Of a stretch of 64,000 bases of DNA, positions 9,043 to 20,855 are shown in pieces. The notes under the pieces are model-generated. The model had not been told where the DNA came from. It saw only the letters and a list, made by a program, of their open reading frames with translations, and searched no databases. Position 1 is the first letter of the stretch, and each line of letters starts with the position of its first letter. Source of the DNA: Rallus limicola (Eukaryota > Chordata > Aves > Gruiformes > Rallidae); assembly GCA_022605955.1 (NCBI GenBank), contig JAKCOZ010000265.1, positions 124,001 to 188,000 of the forward strand. The letters run 5' to 3'. Made by a program: the position numbers and the translations under genes.

Positions 9043-11423
9043 CCCGAGCAGACCCTGTCACTTTGGCTCTCAGCCTTTTCCTTTGCCTGGAAAGAGGGAA
9101 CATGCCTGGAACCTCCTACGGTGCTTTTCTCGGCCCTAGCAGACTGCAGTTCAAAACATGCTAAACGTCCAGCAATAACTCCCAAAGTAAAGAAGCGAGG
9201 CCTGAAAGGCATAGCTTGTCTGAAACCTCCTAACAGGACACACGAGCAGCCCCTGTCACTTTGGCTCTCAGCCTTTTCCTTTGCCTGGAAAGAGGGAACA
9301 TGCCTGGAACCTCCTACGGTGCTTTTCTCGGCCCTAGCAGACTGCAGTTCAAAACATGCTAAACGTCCAGCAATAACTCCCAAAGTAAAGAAGCTAGGCC
9401 TGAAAGGCATAGCTTGTCTGAAACCTCCTAACAGGACACACGAGCAGCCCCTGTCACTTTGGCTCTCAGCCTTTTCCTTTGCCTGGAAAGAGGGAACATG
9501 CCTGGAACCTCCTACGGTGCTTTTCTCGGCCCTAGCAGACTGCAGTTCAAAACATGCTAAACGTCCAGCAATAACTCCCAAAGTAAAGAAGCTAGGCCTG
9601 AAAGGCATAGCTTGTCTGAAACCTCCTAACAGGACACACGAGCAGCCCCTGTCACTTTGGCTCTCAGCCTTTTCCTTTGCCTGGAAAGAGGGAACATGCC
9701 TGGAACCTCCTACGGTGCTTTTCTCGGCCCTAGCAGACTGCAGTTCAAAACATGCTAAACGTCCAGCAATAACTCCCAAAGTAAAGAAGCTAGGCCTGAA
9801 AGGCATAGCTTGTCTGAAACCTCTTAACAGGACACACGAGCAGACCCTGTCACTTTGGCTCTCAGCCTTTTCCTTTGCCTGGAAAGAGGGAACATGCCTG
9901 GAACCTCCTACGGTGCTTTTCTCGGCCCTAGCAGACTGCAGTTCAAAACATGCTAAACGTCCAGCAATAACTCCCAAAGTAAAGAAGCTAGGCATGAAAG
10001 GCATAGCTTGTCTGAAACCTCCTAACATGACACACGAGCAGCCCCTGTCACTTTGGTTCTCAGCCTTTTCCTTTGCCTGGAAAGAGGGAACATGCCTGGA
10101 ACCTCCTACGGTGCTTTTCTCGGCCCTAGCAGACTGCAGTTCAAAACATGCTAAACGTCCAGCAATAACTCCCAAAGTAAAGAAGCTAGGCCTGAAAGGC
10201 ATAGCTTGTCTGAAACCTCCTAACAGGACACACGAGCAGACCCTGTCACTTTGGCTCTCAGCCTTTTCCTTTGCCTGGAAAGAGGGAACATGCCTGGAAC
10301 CTCCTACGGTGCTTTTCTCGGCCCTAGCAGACTGCAGTTCAAAACATGCTAAACGTCCAGCAATAACTCCCAAAGTAAAGAAGCTAGGCCTGAAAGGCAT
10401 AGCTTGTCTGAAACCTCCTAACAGGACACACAAGCAGACCCTGTCACTTTGGCTCTCAGCCTTTTCCTTTGCCTGGAAAGAGGGAACATGCCTGGAACCT
10501 CCTACGGTGCTTTTCTCGGCCCTAGCAGACTGCAATTCAAAACATGCTAAACGTCCAGCAATAACTCCCAAAGTAAAGAAGCTAGGCCTGAAAGGCATAG
10601 CTTGTCTGAAACCTCCTAACAGGACACACGAGCAAACCCTTTAACTTTGGCTCTCAGCTTTTTCCTTTGCTTGGAAAGAGGGAACATGCCTGGAACCTCC
10701 TACGGTGCTTTTCTCGGCCCTAGCAGACTGCAGCTCAAAACATGCTAAACGTATAGCAATAACTCCCAAAGTAAAGAAGCTAGGCCTGAAAGGCATAGCT
10801 TGTCTGAAACCTCCTAACAGGACACACGAGCAGACCCTGTCACTTTGGCTCTCAGCCTTTTCCTTTGCCTGGAAAGAGGGAACATGCCTGGAACCTCCTA
10901 CGGTGCTTTTCTCGGCCCTAGCAGACTGCAGTTCAAAACATGCTAAACGTCCAGCAATATCTCCCAAAGTAAAGAAGCTAGGCCTGAAAGGCATAGCTTG
11001 TCTGAAACCTCCTAACAGGACACACGAGCAGACCCTGTCACTTTGCCTCTCAGCCTTTTCCTGTGCCTGGAAAGAGGGAACATGCCTGGAACCTCCTACG
11101 GTGCTTTTCTCGGCCCTAGCAGACTGCAGTTCAAAACATGCTAAACGTCCAGCAATAACTCCCAAAGTAAAGAAGCTAGGACTGAAAGGCATAGCTTGTC
11201 TGAAACCTCCTAACAGGACACATGAGCAGCCCCTGTCACTTTGGCTCTCAGCCTTTTCCTTTGCCTGGAAAGAGGGAACATGCCTGGAACCTCCTACGGT
11301 GCTTTTCTCGGACCTAGCAGACTGCAGTTCAAAACATGCTAAACGTCCAGCAATAACTCCCAAAGTAAAGAAGCTAGGCATGAAAGGCATAGCTTGTCCT
11401 GTTAAGAGGTTTCAGACAAGCTA
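9001..11423. repeat. Block of 12 monomers plus insert (2,423 bp), parent of 12461-14289
   Basis: Markers in order are GAAGCGAGG (9195), CCTCTTAAC (9831), AGGCATG without an insert (9991), ACATGACAC (10026), CACAAGCAG (10429), CTGCAATTC (10533), CCTTTAAC (10639), CGTATAGC (10749), AATATCTCCC (10957), TTTGCCTCTCAG (11043), TAGGACTG (11179), and CGGACCTAG (11309). The same order recurs at 12461-14289 with three fewer monomers. Confidence 0.85.
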
Positions 11424-11465
11424 GGCCTGAAAGGCTTAGCTTGTCTGAAACCTCCTAACAGGACA
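11395..11465. repeat. Palindromic insert 4 (one arm mismatch)
   Basis: The left arm reads GTTAAGAGG instead of GTTAGGAGG, giving one mismatch. The centre reads AAAGGCTTAGC instead of AAAGGCATAGC. Both changes are shared with insert 6. Confidence 0.93.
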
Positions 11466-12460
11466 CACGAGCAGACCCTGTCACTTTGGCTCTCAGCCTT
11501 TTCCTTTGCCTGGAAAGAGGGAACATGCCTGGAACCTCCTACGGTGCTTTTCTCGGCCCTAGCAGACTGCAGTTCAAAACATGCTAAACGTCCAGCAATA
11601 ACTCCCAAAGTAAAGAAGCGAGGCCTGAAAGGCATAGCTTGTCTGAAACCTCCTAACAGGACACACGAGCAGACCCTGTCACTTTGGCTCTCAGCCTTTT
11701 CCTTTGCCTGGAAAGAGGGAACATGCCTGGAACCTCCTACAGTGCTTTTCTCGGCCCTAGCAGACTGCAGTTCAAAACATGCTAAACGTCCAGCAATAAC
11801 TCCCAAAGTAAAGAAGCTAGGCCTGAAAGGCATAGCTTGTCTGAAACCTCCTAAAAGGACAAACGAGCAGACCCTGTCGCTTTGGCACTCAGCCTTTTCC
11901 TTTGCCTAGAAAGAGGTAACATGCCTGGAACCTCCTACGGTGCTTTTCTCGGCCCTAGCAGACTGCAGTTCAAAACATGCTAAACGTCCAGCAATAACTC
12001 CCAAAGTAAAGAAGCTAGGCCTGAAAGGCATAGCTTGTCTGAAACCTCCTAACAGGACACACGAGCAAACCCTTTCACTTTGGCTCTCAGCTTCTTCCTT
12101 TGCTTGGAAAGAGGGAACATGCCTGGAACCTCCTACGGTGCTTTTCTCGGCCCTAGCAGACTGCAGCTCAAAACATGCTAAACGTATAGCAATAACTCCC
12201 AAAGTAAAGAAGCTAGGCCTGAAAGGCATAGCTTGTCTGAAACCTCCTAACAGGAAACACGAGCAGACCCTGTCACTTTGGCTCTCAGCCTTTTCCTGTG
12301 CCTGGAAAGAGGGAACATGCCTGGAACCTCCTACGGTGCTTTTCTCGGCCCTAGCAGACTGCAGTTCAAAACATGCTAAACGTCCAGCAATAACTCCCAA
12401 AGTAAAGAAGCTAGGCATGAAAGGCATAGCTTGTCCTGTTAGGAGGTTTCAGACAAGCTA
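11424..12460. repeat. Truncated copy of the 3,413-bp unit (1,037 bp)
   Basis: It begins with the GAAGCGAGG monomer (11618). It then jumps to the end of the unit: CTACAGTG (11738), AAAAGGACAAACG (11852), GCCTAGAAAG (11905), CTTCTTCC (12089), and CGTATAGC (12184). The length difference from 3,413 is exactly 12 monomers, as expected for an unequal exchange or deletion in register. Confidence 0.88.
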
Positions 12461-12502
12461 GGCCTGAAAGGCATAGCTTGTCTGAAACCTCCTAACAGGA
12501 CA
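12432..12502. repeat. Palindromic insert 5
   Basis: Perfect arms. It is followed by ACACCCGAG, like insert 3. Confidence 0.95.
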
Positions 12503-14289
12503 CCCGAGCAGACCCTGTCACTTTGGCTCTCAGCCTTTTCCTTTGCCTGGAAAGAGGGAACATGCCTGGAACCTCCTACGGTGCTTTTCTCGGCCCTAGC
12601 AGACTGCAGTTCAAAACATGCTAAACGTCCAGCAATAACTCCCAAAGTAAAGAAGCGAGGCCTGAAAGGCATAGCTTGTCTGAAACCTCCTAACAGGACA
12701 CACGAGCAGCCCCTGTCACTTTGGCTCTCAGCCTTTTCCTTTGCCTGGAAAGAGGGAACATGCCTGGAACCTCCTACGGTGCTTTTCTCGGCCCTAGCAG
12801 ACTGCAGTTCAAAACATGCTAAACGTCCAGCAATAACTCCCAAAGTAAAGAAGCTAGGCCTGAAAGGCATAGCTTGTCTGAAACCTCCTAACAGGACACA
12901 CGAGCAGCCCCTGTCACTTTGGCTCTCAGCCTTTTCCTTTGCCTGGAAAGAGGGAACATGCCTGGAACCTCCTACGGTGCTTTTCTCGGCCCTAGCAGAC
13001 TGCAGTTCAAAACATGCTAAACGTCCAGCAATAACTCCCAAAGTAAAGAAGCTAGGCCTGAAAGGCATAGCTTGTCTGAAACCTCCTAACAGGACACACG
13101 AGCAGACCCTGTCACTTTGGCTCTCAGCCTTTTCCTTTGCCTGGAAAGAGGGAACATGCCTGGAACCTCCTACGGTGCTTTTCTCGGCCCTAGCAGACTG
13201 CAGTTCAAAACATGCTAAACGTCCAGCAATAACTCCCAAAGTAAAGAAGCTAGGCCTGAAAGGCATAGCTTGTCTGAAACCTCCTAACAGGACACACAAG
13301 CAGACCCTGTCACTTTGGCTCTCAGCCTTTTCCTTTGCCTGGAAAGAGGGAACATGCCTGGAACCTCCTACGGTGCTTTTCTCGGCCCTAGCAGACTGCA
13401 ATTCAAAACATGCTAAACGTCCAGCAATAACTCCCAAAGTAAAGAAGCTAGGCCTGAAAGGCATAGCTTGTCTGAAACCTCCTAACAGGACACACGAGCA
13501 AACCCTTTAACTTTGGCTCTCAGCTTTTTCCTTTGCTTGGAAAGAGGGAACATGCCTGGAACCTCCTACGGTGCTTTTCTCGGCCCTAGCAGACTGCAGC
13601 TCAAAACATGCTAAACGTATAGCAATAACTCCCAAAGTAAAGAAGCTAGGCCTGAAAGGCATAGCTTGTCTGAAACCTCCTAACAGGACACACGAGCAGA
13701 CCCTGTCACTTTGGCTCTCAGCCTTTTCCTTTGCCTGGAAAGAGGGAACATGCCTGGAACCTCCTACGGTGCTTTTCTCGGCCCTAGCAGACTGCAGTTC
13801 AAAACATGCTAAACGTCCAGCAATATCTCCCAAAGTAAAGAAGCTAGGCCTGAAAGGCATAGCTTGTCTGAAACCTCCTAACAGGACACACGAGCAGACC
13901 CTGTCACTTTGCCTCTCAGCCTTTTCCTGTGCCTGGAAAGAGGGAACATGCCTGGAACCTCCTACGGTGCTTTTCTCGGCCCTAGCAGACTGCAGTTCAA
14001 AACATGCTAAACGTCCAGCAATAACTCCCAAAGTAAAGAAGCTAGGACTGAAAGGCATAGCTTGTCTGAAACCTCCTAACAGGACACATGAGCAGCCCCT
14101 GTCACTTTGGCTCTCAGCCTTTTCCTTTGCCTGGAAAGAGGGAACATGCCTGGAACCTCCTACGGTGCTTTTCTCGGACCTAGCAGACTGCAGTTCAAAA
14201 CATGCTAAACGTCCAGCAATAACTCCCAAAGTAAAGAAGCTAGGCATGAAAGGCATAGCTTGTCCTGTTAAGAGGTTTCAGACAAGCTA
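12461..14289. repeat. Block of 9 monomers plus insert (1,829 bp), deletion derivative of 9001-11423
   Basis: It shares the ACACCCGAG start, GAAGCGAGG (12655), CACAAGCAG (13296), CTGCAATTC (13398), CCTTTAAC (13505), CGTATAGC (13616), AATATCTCCC (13823), TTTGCCTCTCAG (13909), TAGGACTG (14044), and CGGACCTAG (14175). The right part aligns at an offset of 2,866. Three adjacent monomers of the parent are missing, including the CCTCTTAAC and ACATGACAC types. Confidence 0.87.
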
Positions 14290-14331
14290 GGCCTGAAAGG
14301 CTTAGCTTGTCTGAAACCTCCTAACAGGACA
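14261..14331. repeat. Palindromic insert 6 (one arm mismatch)
   Basis: GTTAAGAGG in the left arm and AAAGGCTTAGC at the centre are the same two changes as insert 4. The pair was therefore copied with its surrounding block. Confidence 0.93.
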
Positions 14332-14930
14332 CACGAGCAGACCCTGTCACTTTGGCTCTCAGCCTTTTCCTTTGCCTGGAAAGAGGGAACATGCCTGGAA
14401 CCTCCTACGGTGCTTTTCTCGGCCCTAGCAGACTGCAGTTCAAAACATGCTAAACGTCCAGCAATAACTCCCAAAGTAAAGAAGCGAGGCCTGAAAGGCA
14501 TAGCTTGTCTGAAACCTCCTAACAGGACACACGAGCAGCCCCTGTCACTTTGGCTCTCAGCCTTTTCCTTTGCCTGGAAAGAGGGAACATGCCTGGAACC
14601 TCCTACGGTGCTTTTCTCGGCCCTAGCAGACTGCAGTTCAAAACATGCTAAACGTCCAGCAATAACTCCCAAAGTAAAGAAGCTAGGCCTGAAAGGCATA
14701 GCTTGTCTGAAACCTCCTAACAGGACACACGAGCAGACCCTGTCACTTTGGTTCTCAGCCTTTTCCTTTGCCTGGAAAGAGGGAACATGCCTGGAACCTC
14801 CTACGGTGCTTTTCTCGGCCCTAGCAGACTGCAGTTCAAAACATGCTAAACGTCCAGCAATAACTCCCAAAGTAAAGAAGCTAGGCATGAAAGGCATAGC
14901 TTGTCCTGTTAGGAGGTTTCAGACAAGCTA
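14290..14930. repeat. Block of 3 monomers plus insert (641 bp)
   Basis: It contains one GAAGCGAGG monomer (14484) and one TTTGGTTCTC monomer (14748). It is a minimal block of the same length as those at 57422, 60533 and 61174, but with different markers. Confidence 0.85.
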
Positions 14931-14972
14931 GGCCTGAAAGGCATAGCTTGTCTGAAACCTCCTAACAGGACA
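14902..14972. repeat. Palindromic insert 7
   Basis: Perfect arms and standard centre, with the AGGCATG marker to the left. Confidence 0.95.
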
Positions 14973-16561
14973 CACGAGCAGACCCTGTCACTTTGGCTCT
15001 CAGCCTTTTCCTTTGCCTGGAAAGAGGGAACATGCCTGGAACCTCCTACGGTGCTTTTCTCGGCCCTAGCAGACTGCAATTCAAAACATGCTAAACGTCC
15101 AGCAATAACTCCCAAAGTAAAGAAGCTAGGCCTGAAAGGCATAGCTTGTCTGAAACCTCCTAACATGACACACGAGCAGCCCCTGTCACTTTGGTTCTCA
15201 GCCTTTTCCTTTGCCTGGAAAGAGGGAACATGCCTGGAACCTCCTACGGTGCTTTTCTCGGCCCTAGCAGACTGCAGTTCAAAACATGCTAAACGTCCAG
15301 CAATAACTCCCAAAGTAAAGAAGCTAGGCCTGAAAGGCATAGCTTGTCTGAAACCTCCTAACAGGACACACGAGCAGCCCCTGTCACTTTGGCTCTCAGC
15401 CTTTTCCTTTGCCTGGAAAGAGGGAACATGCCTGGAACCTCCTACGGTGCTTTTCTCGGCCCTAGCAGACTGCAGTTCAAAACATGCTAAACGTCCAGCA
15501 ATAACTCCCAAAGTAAAGAAGCTAGGCCTGAAAGGCATAGCTTGTCTGAAACCTCCTAACATGACACACGAGCAGCCCCTGTGACTTTGGTTCTCAGCCT
15601 TTTCCTTTGCCTGGAAAGAGGGAACATGCCTGGAACCTCCTACGGTGCTTTTCTCGGCCCTAGCAGACTGCAGTTCAAAACATGCTAAACGTCCAGCAAT
15701 AACTCCCAAAGTAAAGAAGCTAGGCCTGAAAGGCATAGCTTGTCTGAAACCTCCTAACAGGACACACGAGCAGACCCTGTCACTTTGGCTCTCAGCCTTT
15801 TCCTTTGCCTGGAAAGAGGGAACATGCCTGGAACCTCCTACGGTGCTTTTCTCGGCCCTAGCAGACTGCAATTCAAAACATGCTAAACGTCCAGCAATAA
15901 CTCCCAAAGTAAAGAAGCTAGGCCTGAAAGGCATAGCTTGTCTGAAACCTCCTAACATGACACACGAGCAGCCCCTGTCACTTTGGTTCTCAGCCTTTTC
16001 CTTTGCCTGGAAAGAGGGAACATGCCTGGAACCTCCTACGGTGCTTTTCTCGGCCCTAGCATACTGCAGTTCAAAACATGCTAAACGTCCAGCAATAACT
16101 CCCAAAGTAAAGAAGCTAGGCATGAAAGGCATAGCTTGTCTGAAACCTCCTAACATGACACACGAGCAGCCCCTGCGACTTTGGTTCTCAGCCTTTTCCT
16201 TTGCCTGGAAAGAGGGAACATGCCTGGAACCTCCTACGGTGCTTTTCTCGGCCCTAGCAGACTGCAGCTCAAAACATGCTAAACGTATAGCAATAACTCC
16301 CAAAGTAAAGAAGCTAGGCCTGAAAGGCATAGCTTGTCTGAAACCTCCTAACAGGACACACGAGCAGACCCTGTCACTTTGGCTCTCAGCCTTTTCCTGT
16401 GCCTGGAAAGAGGGAACATGCCTGGAACCTCCTACGGTGCTTTTCTCGGCCCTAGCAGACTGCAGTTCAAAACATGCTAAACGTCCAGCAATAACTCCCA
16501 AAGTAAAGAAGCTAGGCATGAAAGGCATAGCTTGTCCTGTTAGGAGGTTTCAGACAAGCTA
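14931..16561. repeat. Block of 8 monomers plus insert (1,631 bp), rich in ACATGACAC monomers
   Basis: The ACATGACAC type recurs at about 15172, 15559, 15955 and 16153, each followed by TTTGGTTCTC. One copy has GTGACTTTGG (15581) and another GCGACTTTGG (16174) in place of GTCACTTTGG. CTAGCATACTG near 16057 is private. A CGTATAGC monomer lies at 16284. Confidence 0.85.
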
Positions 16562-16603
16562 GGCCTGAAAGGCATAGCTTGTCTGAAACCTCCTAACAGG
16601 ACA
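16533..16603. repeat. Palindromic insert 8
   Basis: Perfect arms and standard centre. Confidence 0.95.
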
Positions 16604-18786
16604 CACGAGCAGACCCTGTCACTTTGGCTCTCAGCCTTTTCCTTTGCCTGGAAAGAGGGAACATGCCTGGAACCTCCTACGGTGCTTTTCTCGGCCCTAG
16701 CAGACTGCAGTTCAAAACATGCTAAACGTCCAGCAATAACTCCCAAAGTAAAGAAGCGAGGCCTGAAAGGCATAGCTTGTCTGAAACCTCCTAACAGGAC
16801 AAACGAGCAGCCCCTGTCACTTTGGCTCTCAGCCTTTTCCTTTGCCTGGAAAGAGGGAACATGCCTGGAACCTCCTACGGTGCTTTTCTCGGCCCTAGCA
16901 GACTGCAGTTCAAAACATGCTAAACGTCCAGCAATAACTCCCAAAGTAAAGAAGCTAGGCCTGAAAGGCATAGCTTGTCTGAAACCTCCTAACAGGACAC
17001 ACGAGCAGCCCCTGTCACTTTGGCTCTCAGCCTTTTCCTTTGCCTGGAAAGAGGGAACATGCCTGGAACCTCCTACGGTGCTTTTCTCGGCCCTAGCAGA
17101 CTGCAGTTCAAAACATGCTAAACGTCCAGCAATAACTCCCAAAGTAAAGAAGCTAGGCCTGAAAGGCATAGCTTGTCTGAAACCTCCTAACAGGACACAC
17201 GAGCAGCCCCTGTCACTTTGGCTCTCAGCCTTTTCCTTTGCCTGGAAAGAGGGAACATGCCTGGAACCTCCTACGGTGCTTTTCTCGGCCCTAGCAGACT
17301 GCAGTTCAAAACATGCTAAACGTCCAGCAATAACTCCCAAAGTAAAGAAGCTAGGCCTGAAAGGCATAGCTTGTCTGAAACCTCTTAACAGGACACACGA
17401 GCAGACCCTGTCACTTTGGCTCTCAGCCTTTTCCTTTGCCTGGAAAGAGGGAACATGCCTGGAACCTCATACGGTGCTTTTCTCGGCCCTAGCAGACTGC
17501 AGTTCAAAACATGCTAAACGTCCAGCAATAACTCCCAAAGTAAAGAAGCTAGGCATGAAAGGCATAGCTTGTCTGAACCCTCCTAACATGACACACGAGC
17601 AGCCCCTGTCACTTTGGTTCTCAGCCTTTTCCTTTGCCTGGAAAGAGGGAACATGCCTGGAACCTCCTACGGTGCTTTTCTCGGCCCTAGCAGACTGCAG
17701 TTCAAAACATGCTAAACGTCCAGCAATAACTCCCAAAGTAAAGAAGCTAGGCCTGAAAGGCATAGCTTGTCTGAAACCTCCTAACAGGACACACGAGCAG
17801 ACCCTGTCACTTTGGCTCTCAGCCTTTTCCTTTGCCTGGAAAGAGGGAACATGCCTGGAACCTCCTACGGTGCTTTTCTCGGCCCTAGCAGACTGCAGTT
17901 CAAAACATGCTAAACGTCCAGCAATAACTCCCAAAGTAAAGAAGCTAGGCCTGAAAGGCATAGCTTGTCTGAAACCTCCTAACAGGACACACGAGCAGAC
18001 CCTTTAACTTTGGCTCTCAGCTTTTTCCTTTGCTTGGAAAGAGGGAACATGCCTGGAACCTCCTACGGTGCTTTTCTCGGCCCTAGCAGACTGCAGCTCA
18101 AAACATGCTAAACGTATAGCAATAACTCCCAAAGTAAAGAAGCTAGGCCTGAAAGGCATAGCTTGTCTGAAACCTCCTAACAGGACACACGAGCAGACCC
18201 TGTCACTTTGGCTCTCAGCCTTTTCCTTTGCCTGGAAAGAGGGAACATGCCTGGAACCTCCTACGGTGCTTTTCTCGGCCCTAGCAGACTGCAGTTCAAA
18301 ACATGCTAAACGTCCAGCAATATCTCCCAAAGTAAAGAAGCTAGGCCTGAAAGGCATAGCTTGTCTGAAACCTCCTAACAGGACACACGAGCAGACCCTG
18401 TCACTTTGGCTCTCAGCCTTTTCCTGTGCCTGGAAAGAGGGAACATGCCTGGAACCTCCTACGGTGCTTTTCTCGGCCCTAGCAGACTGCAGTTCAAAAC
18501 ATGCTAAACGTCCAGCAATAACTCCCAAAGTAAAGAAGCTAGGCCTGAAAGGCATAGCTTGTCTGAAACCTCCTAACAGGACACATGAGCAGCACCTGTC
18601 ACTTTGGCTCTCAGCCTTTTCCTTTGCCTGGAAAGAGGGAACATGCCTGGAACCTCCTACGGTGCTTTTCTCGGCCCTAGCAGACTGCAGTTCAAAACAT
18701 GCTAAACGTCCAGCAATAACTCCCAAAGTAAAGAAGCTAGGCATGAAAGGCATAGCTTGTCCTGTTAGGAGGTTTCAGACAAGCTA
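16562..18786. repeat. Block of 11 monomers plus insert (2,225 bp)
   Basis: Markers are GAAGCGAGG (16755), GGACAAACG (16797), CCTCTTAAC (17381), CCTCATACGG (17465), AGGCATG without an insert and CTGAACCCTCC (17551-17582), ACATGACAC (17586), CCTTTAAC (18001), CGTATAGC (18113), AATATCTCCC (18320), and GAGCAGCACC (18587). Confidence 0.85.
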
Positions 18787-18828
18787 GGCCTGAAAGGCTT
18801 AGCTTGTCTGAAACCTCCTAACAGGACA
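18758..18828. repeat. Palindromic insert 9
   Basis: Perfect outer arms. The centre reads AAAGGCTTAGC, so the innermost A-T pair of the stem is lost. The same centre is seen at inserts 4, 6 and 10. Confidence 0.94.
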
Positions 18829-20813
18829 CACGAGCAGACCCTGTCACTTTGGCTCTCAGCCTTTTCCTTTGCCTGGAAAGAGGGAACATGCCTGGAACCT
18901 CCTACGGTGCTTTTCTCGGCCCTAGCAGACTGCAGTTCAAAACATGCTAAACGTCCAGCAATAACTCCCAAAGTAAAGAAGCTAGGCCTGAAAGGCATAG
19001 CTTGTCTGAAACCTCCTAACAGGACACACGAGCAGACCCTGTCACTTTGGTTCTCAGCCTTTTCCTTTGCCTGGAAAGAGGGAACATGCCTGGAACCTCC
19101 TACGGTGCTTTTCTCGGCCCTAGCAGACTGCAGTTCAAAACATGCTAAACGTCCAGCAATAACTCCCAAAGTAAAGAAGCTAGGCATGAAAGGCATAGCT
19201 TGTCTGAAACCTCCTAACAGGACACACGAGCAGACCCTGTCACTTTGGCTCTCAGCCTTTTCCTTTGCCTGGAAAGAGGGAACATGCCTGGAACCTCCTA
19301 CGGTGCTTTTCTCGGCCCTAGCAGACTGCAGTTCAAAACATGCTAAACGTCCAGCAATAACTCCCAAAGTAAAGAAGCTAGGCCTGAAAGGCATAGCTTG
19401 TCTGAAACCTCCTAACAGGACACACGAGCAGACCCTGTCACTTTGGTTCTCAGCCTTTTCCTTTGCCTGGAAAGAGGGAACATGCCTGGAACCTCCTACG
19501 GTGCTTTTCTCGGCCCTAGCAGACTGCAGTTCAAAACATGCTAAACGTCCAGCAATAACTCCCAAAGTAAAGAAGCTAGGCATGAAAGGCATAGCTTGTC
19601 TGAAACCTCCTAACAGGACACACGAGCAGCCCCTGTCACTTTGGCTCTCAGCCTTTTCCTTTGCCTGGAAAGAGGGAACATGCCTGGAACCTCCTACGGT
19701 GCTTTTCTCGGCCCTAGCAGACTGCAGTTCAAAACATGCTAAACGTCCAGCAATAACTCCCAAAGTAAAGAAGCTAGGCCTGAAAGGCATAGCTTGTCTG
19801 AAACCTCCTAACATGACACACGAGCAGCCCCTGTCACTTTGGTTCTCAGCCTTTTCCTTTGCCTGGAAAGAGGGAACATGCCTGGAACCTCCTACGGTGC
19901 TTTTCTCGGCCCTAGCAGACTGCAGTTCAAAACATGCTAAACGTCCAGCAATAACTCCCAAAGTAAAGAAGCTAGGCCTGAAAGGCATAGCTTGTCTGAA
20001 ACCTCCTAACAGGACACACGAGCAGCCCCTGTCACTTTGGCTCTCAGCCTTTTCCTTTGCCTGGAAAGAGGGAACATGCCTGGAACCTCCTACGGTGCTT
20101 TTCTCGGCCCTAGCAGACTGCAGCTAAAAACATGCTAAACGTATAGCAATAACTCCCAAAGTAAAGAAGCTAGGCCTGAAAGGCATAGCTTGTCTGAAAC
20201 CTCCTAACAGGACACACGAGCAGACCCTGTCACTTTGGCTCTCAGCCTTTTCCTTTGCCTGGAAAGAGGGAACATGCCTGGAACCTCCTACGGTGCTTTT
20301 CTCGGCCCTAGCAGACTGCAGTTCAAAACATGCTAAACGTCCAGCAATATCTCCCAAAGTAAAGAAGCTAGGCCTGAAAGGCATAGCTTGTCTGAAACCT
20401 CCTAACAGGACACACGAGCAGACCCTGTCACTTTGGCTCTCAGCCTTTTCCTGTGCCTGGAAAGAGGGAACATGCCTGGAACCTCCTACGGTGCTTTTCT
20501 CGGCCCTAGCAGACTGCAGTTCAAAACATGCTAAACGTCCAGCAATAACTCCCAAAGTAAAGAAGCTAGGCCTGAAAGGCATAGCTTGTCTGAAACCTCC
20601 TAACAGGACACATGAGCAGCACCTGTCACTTTGGCTCTCAGCCTTTTCCTTTGCCTGGAAAGAGGGAACATGCCTGGAACCTCCTACGGTGCTTTTCTCG
20701 GACCTAGCAGACTGCAGTTCAAAACATGCTAAACGTCCAGCAATAACTCCCAAAGTAAAGAAGCTAGGCATGAAAGGCATAGCTTGTCCTGTTAGGAGGT
20801 TTCAGACAAGCTA
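18787..20813. repeat. Block of 10 monomers plus insert (2,027 bp)
   Basis: It includes two alternating pairs of TTTGGTTCTC and AGGCATG-type monomers (about 19048/19189 and 19444/19579), an ACATGACAC monomer (19811), and CAGCTAAAAACATG near 20122. The 3' part (CGTATAGC at 20148, AATATCTCCC at 20346, GAGCAGCACC at 20614) matches the end of the previous block. Confidence 0.85.
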
Positions 20814-20855
20814 GGCCTGAAAGGCTTAGCTTGTCTGAAACCTCCTAACAGGACA
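20785..20855. repeat. Palindromic insert 10
   Basis: Perfect outer arms with the AAAGGCTTAGC centre. Confidence 0.94.
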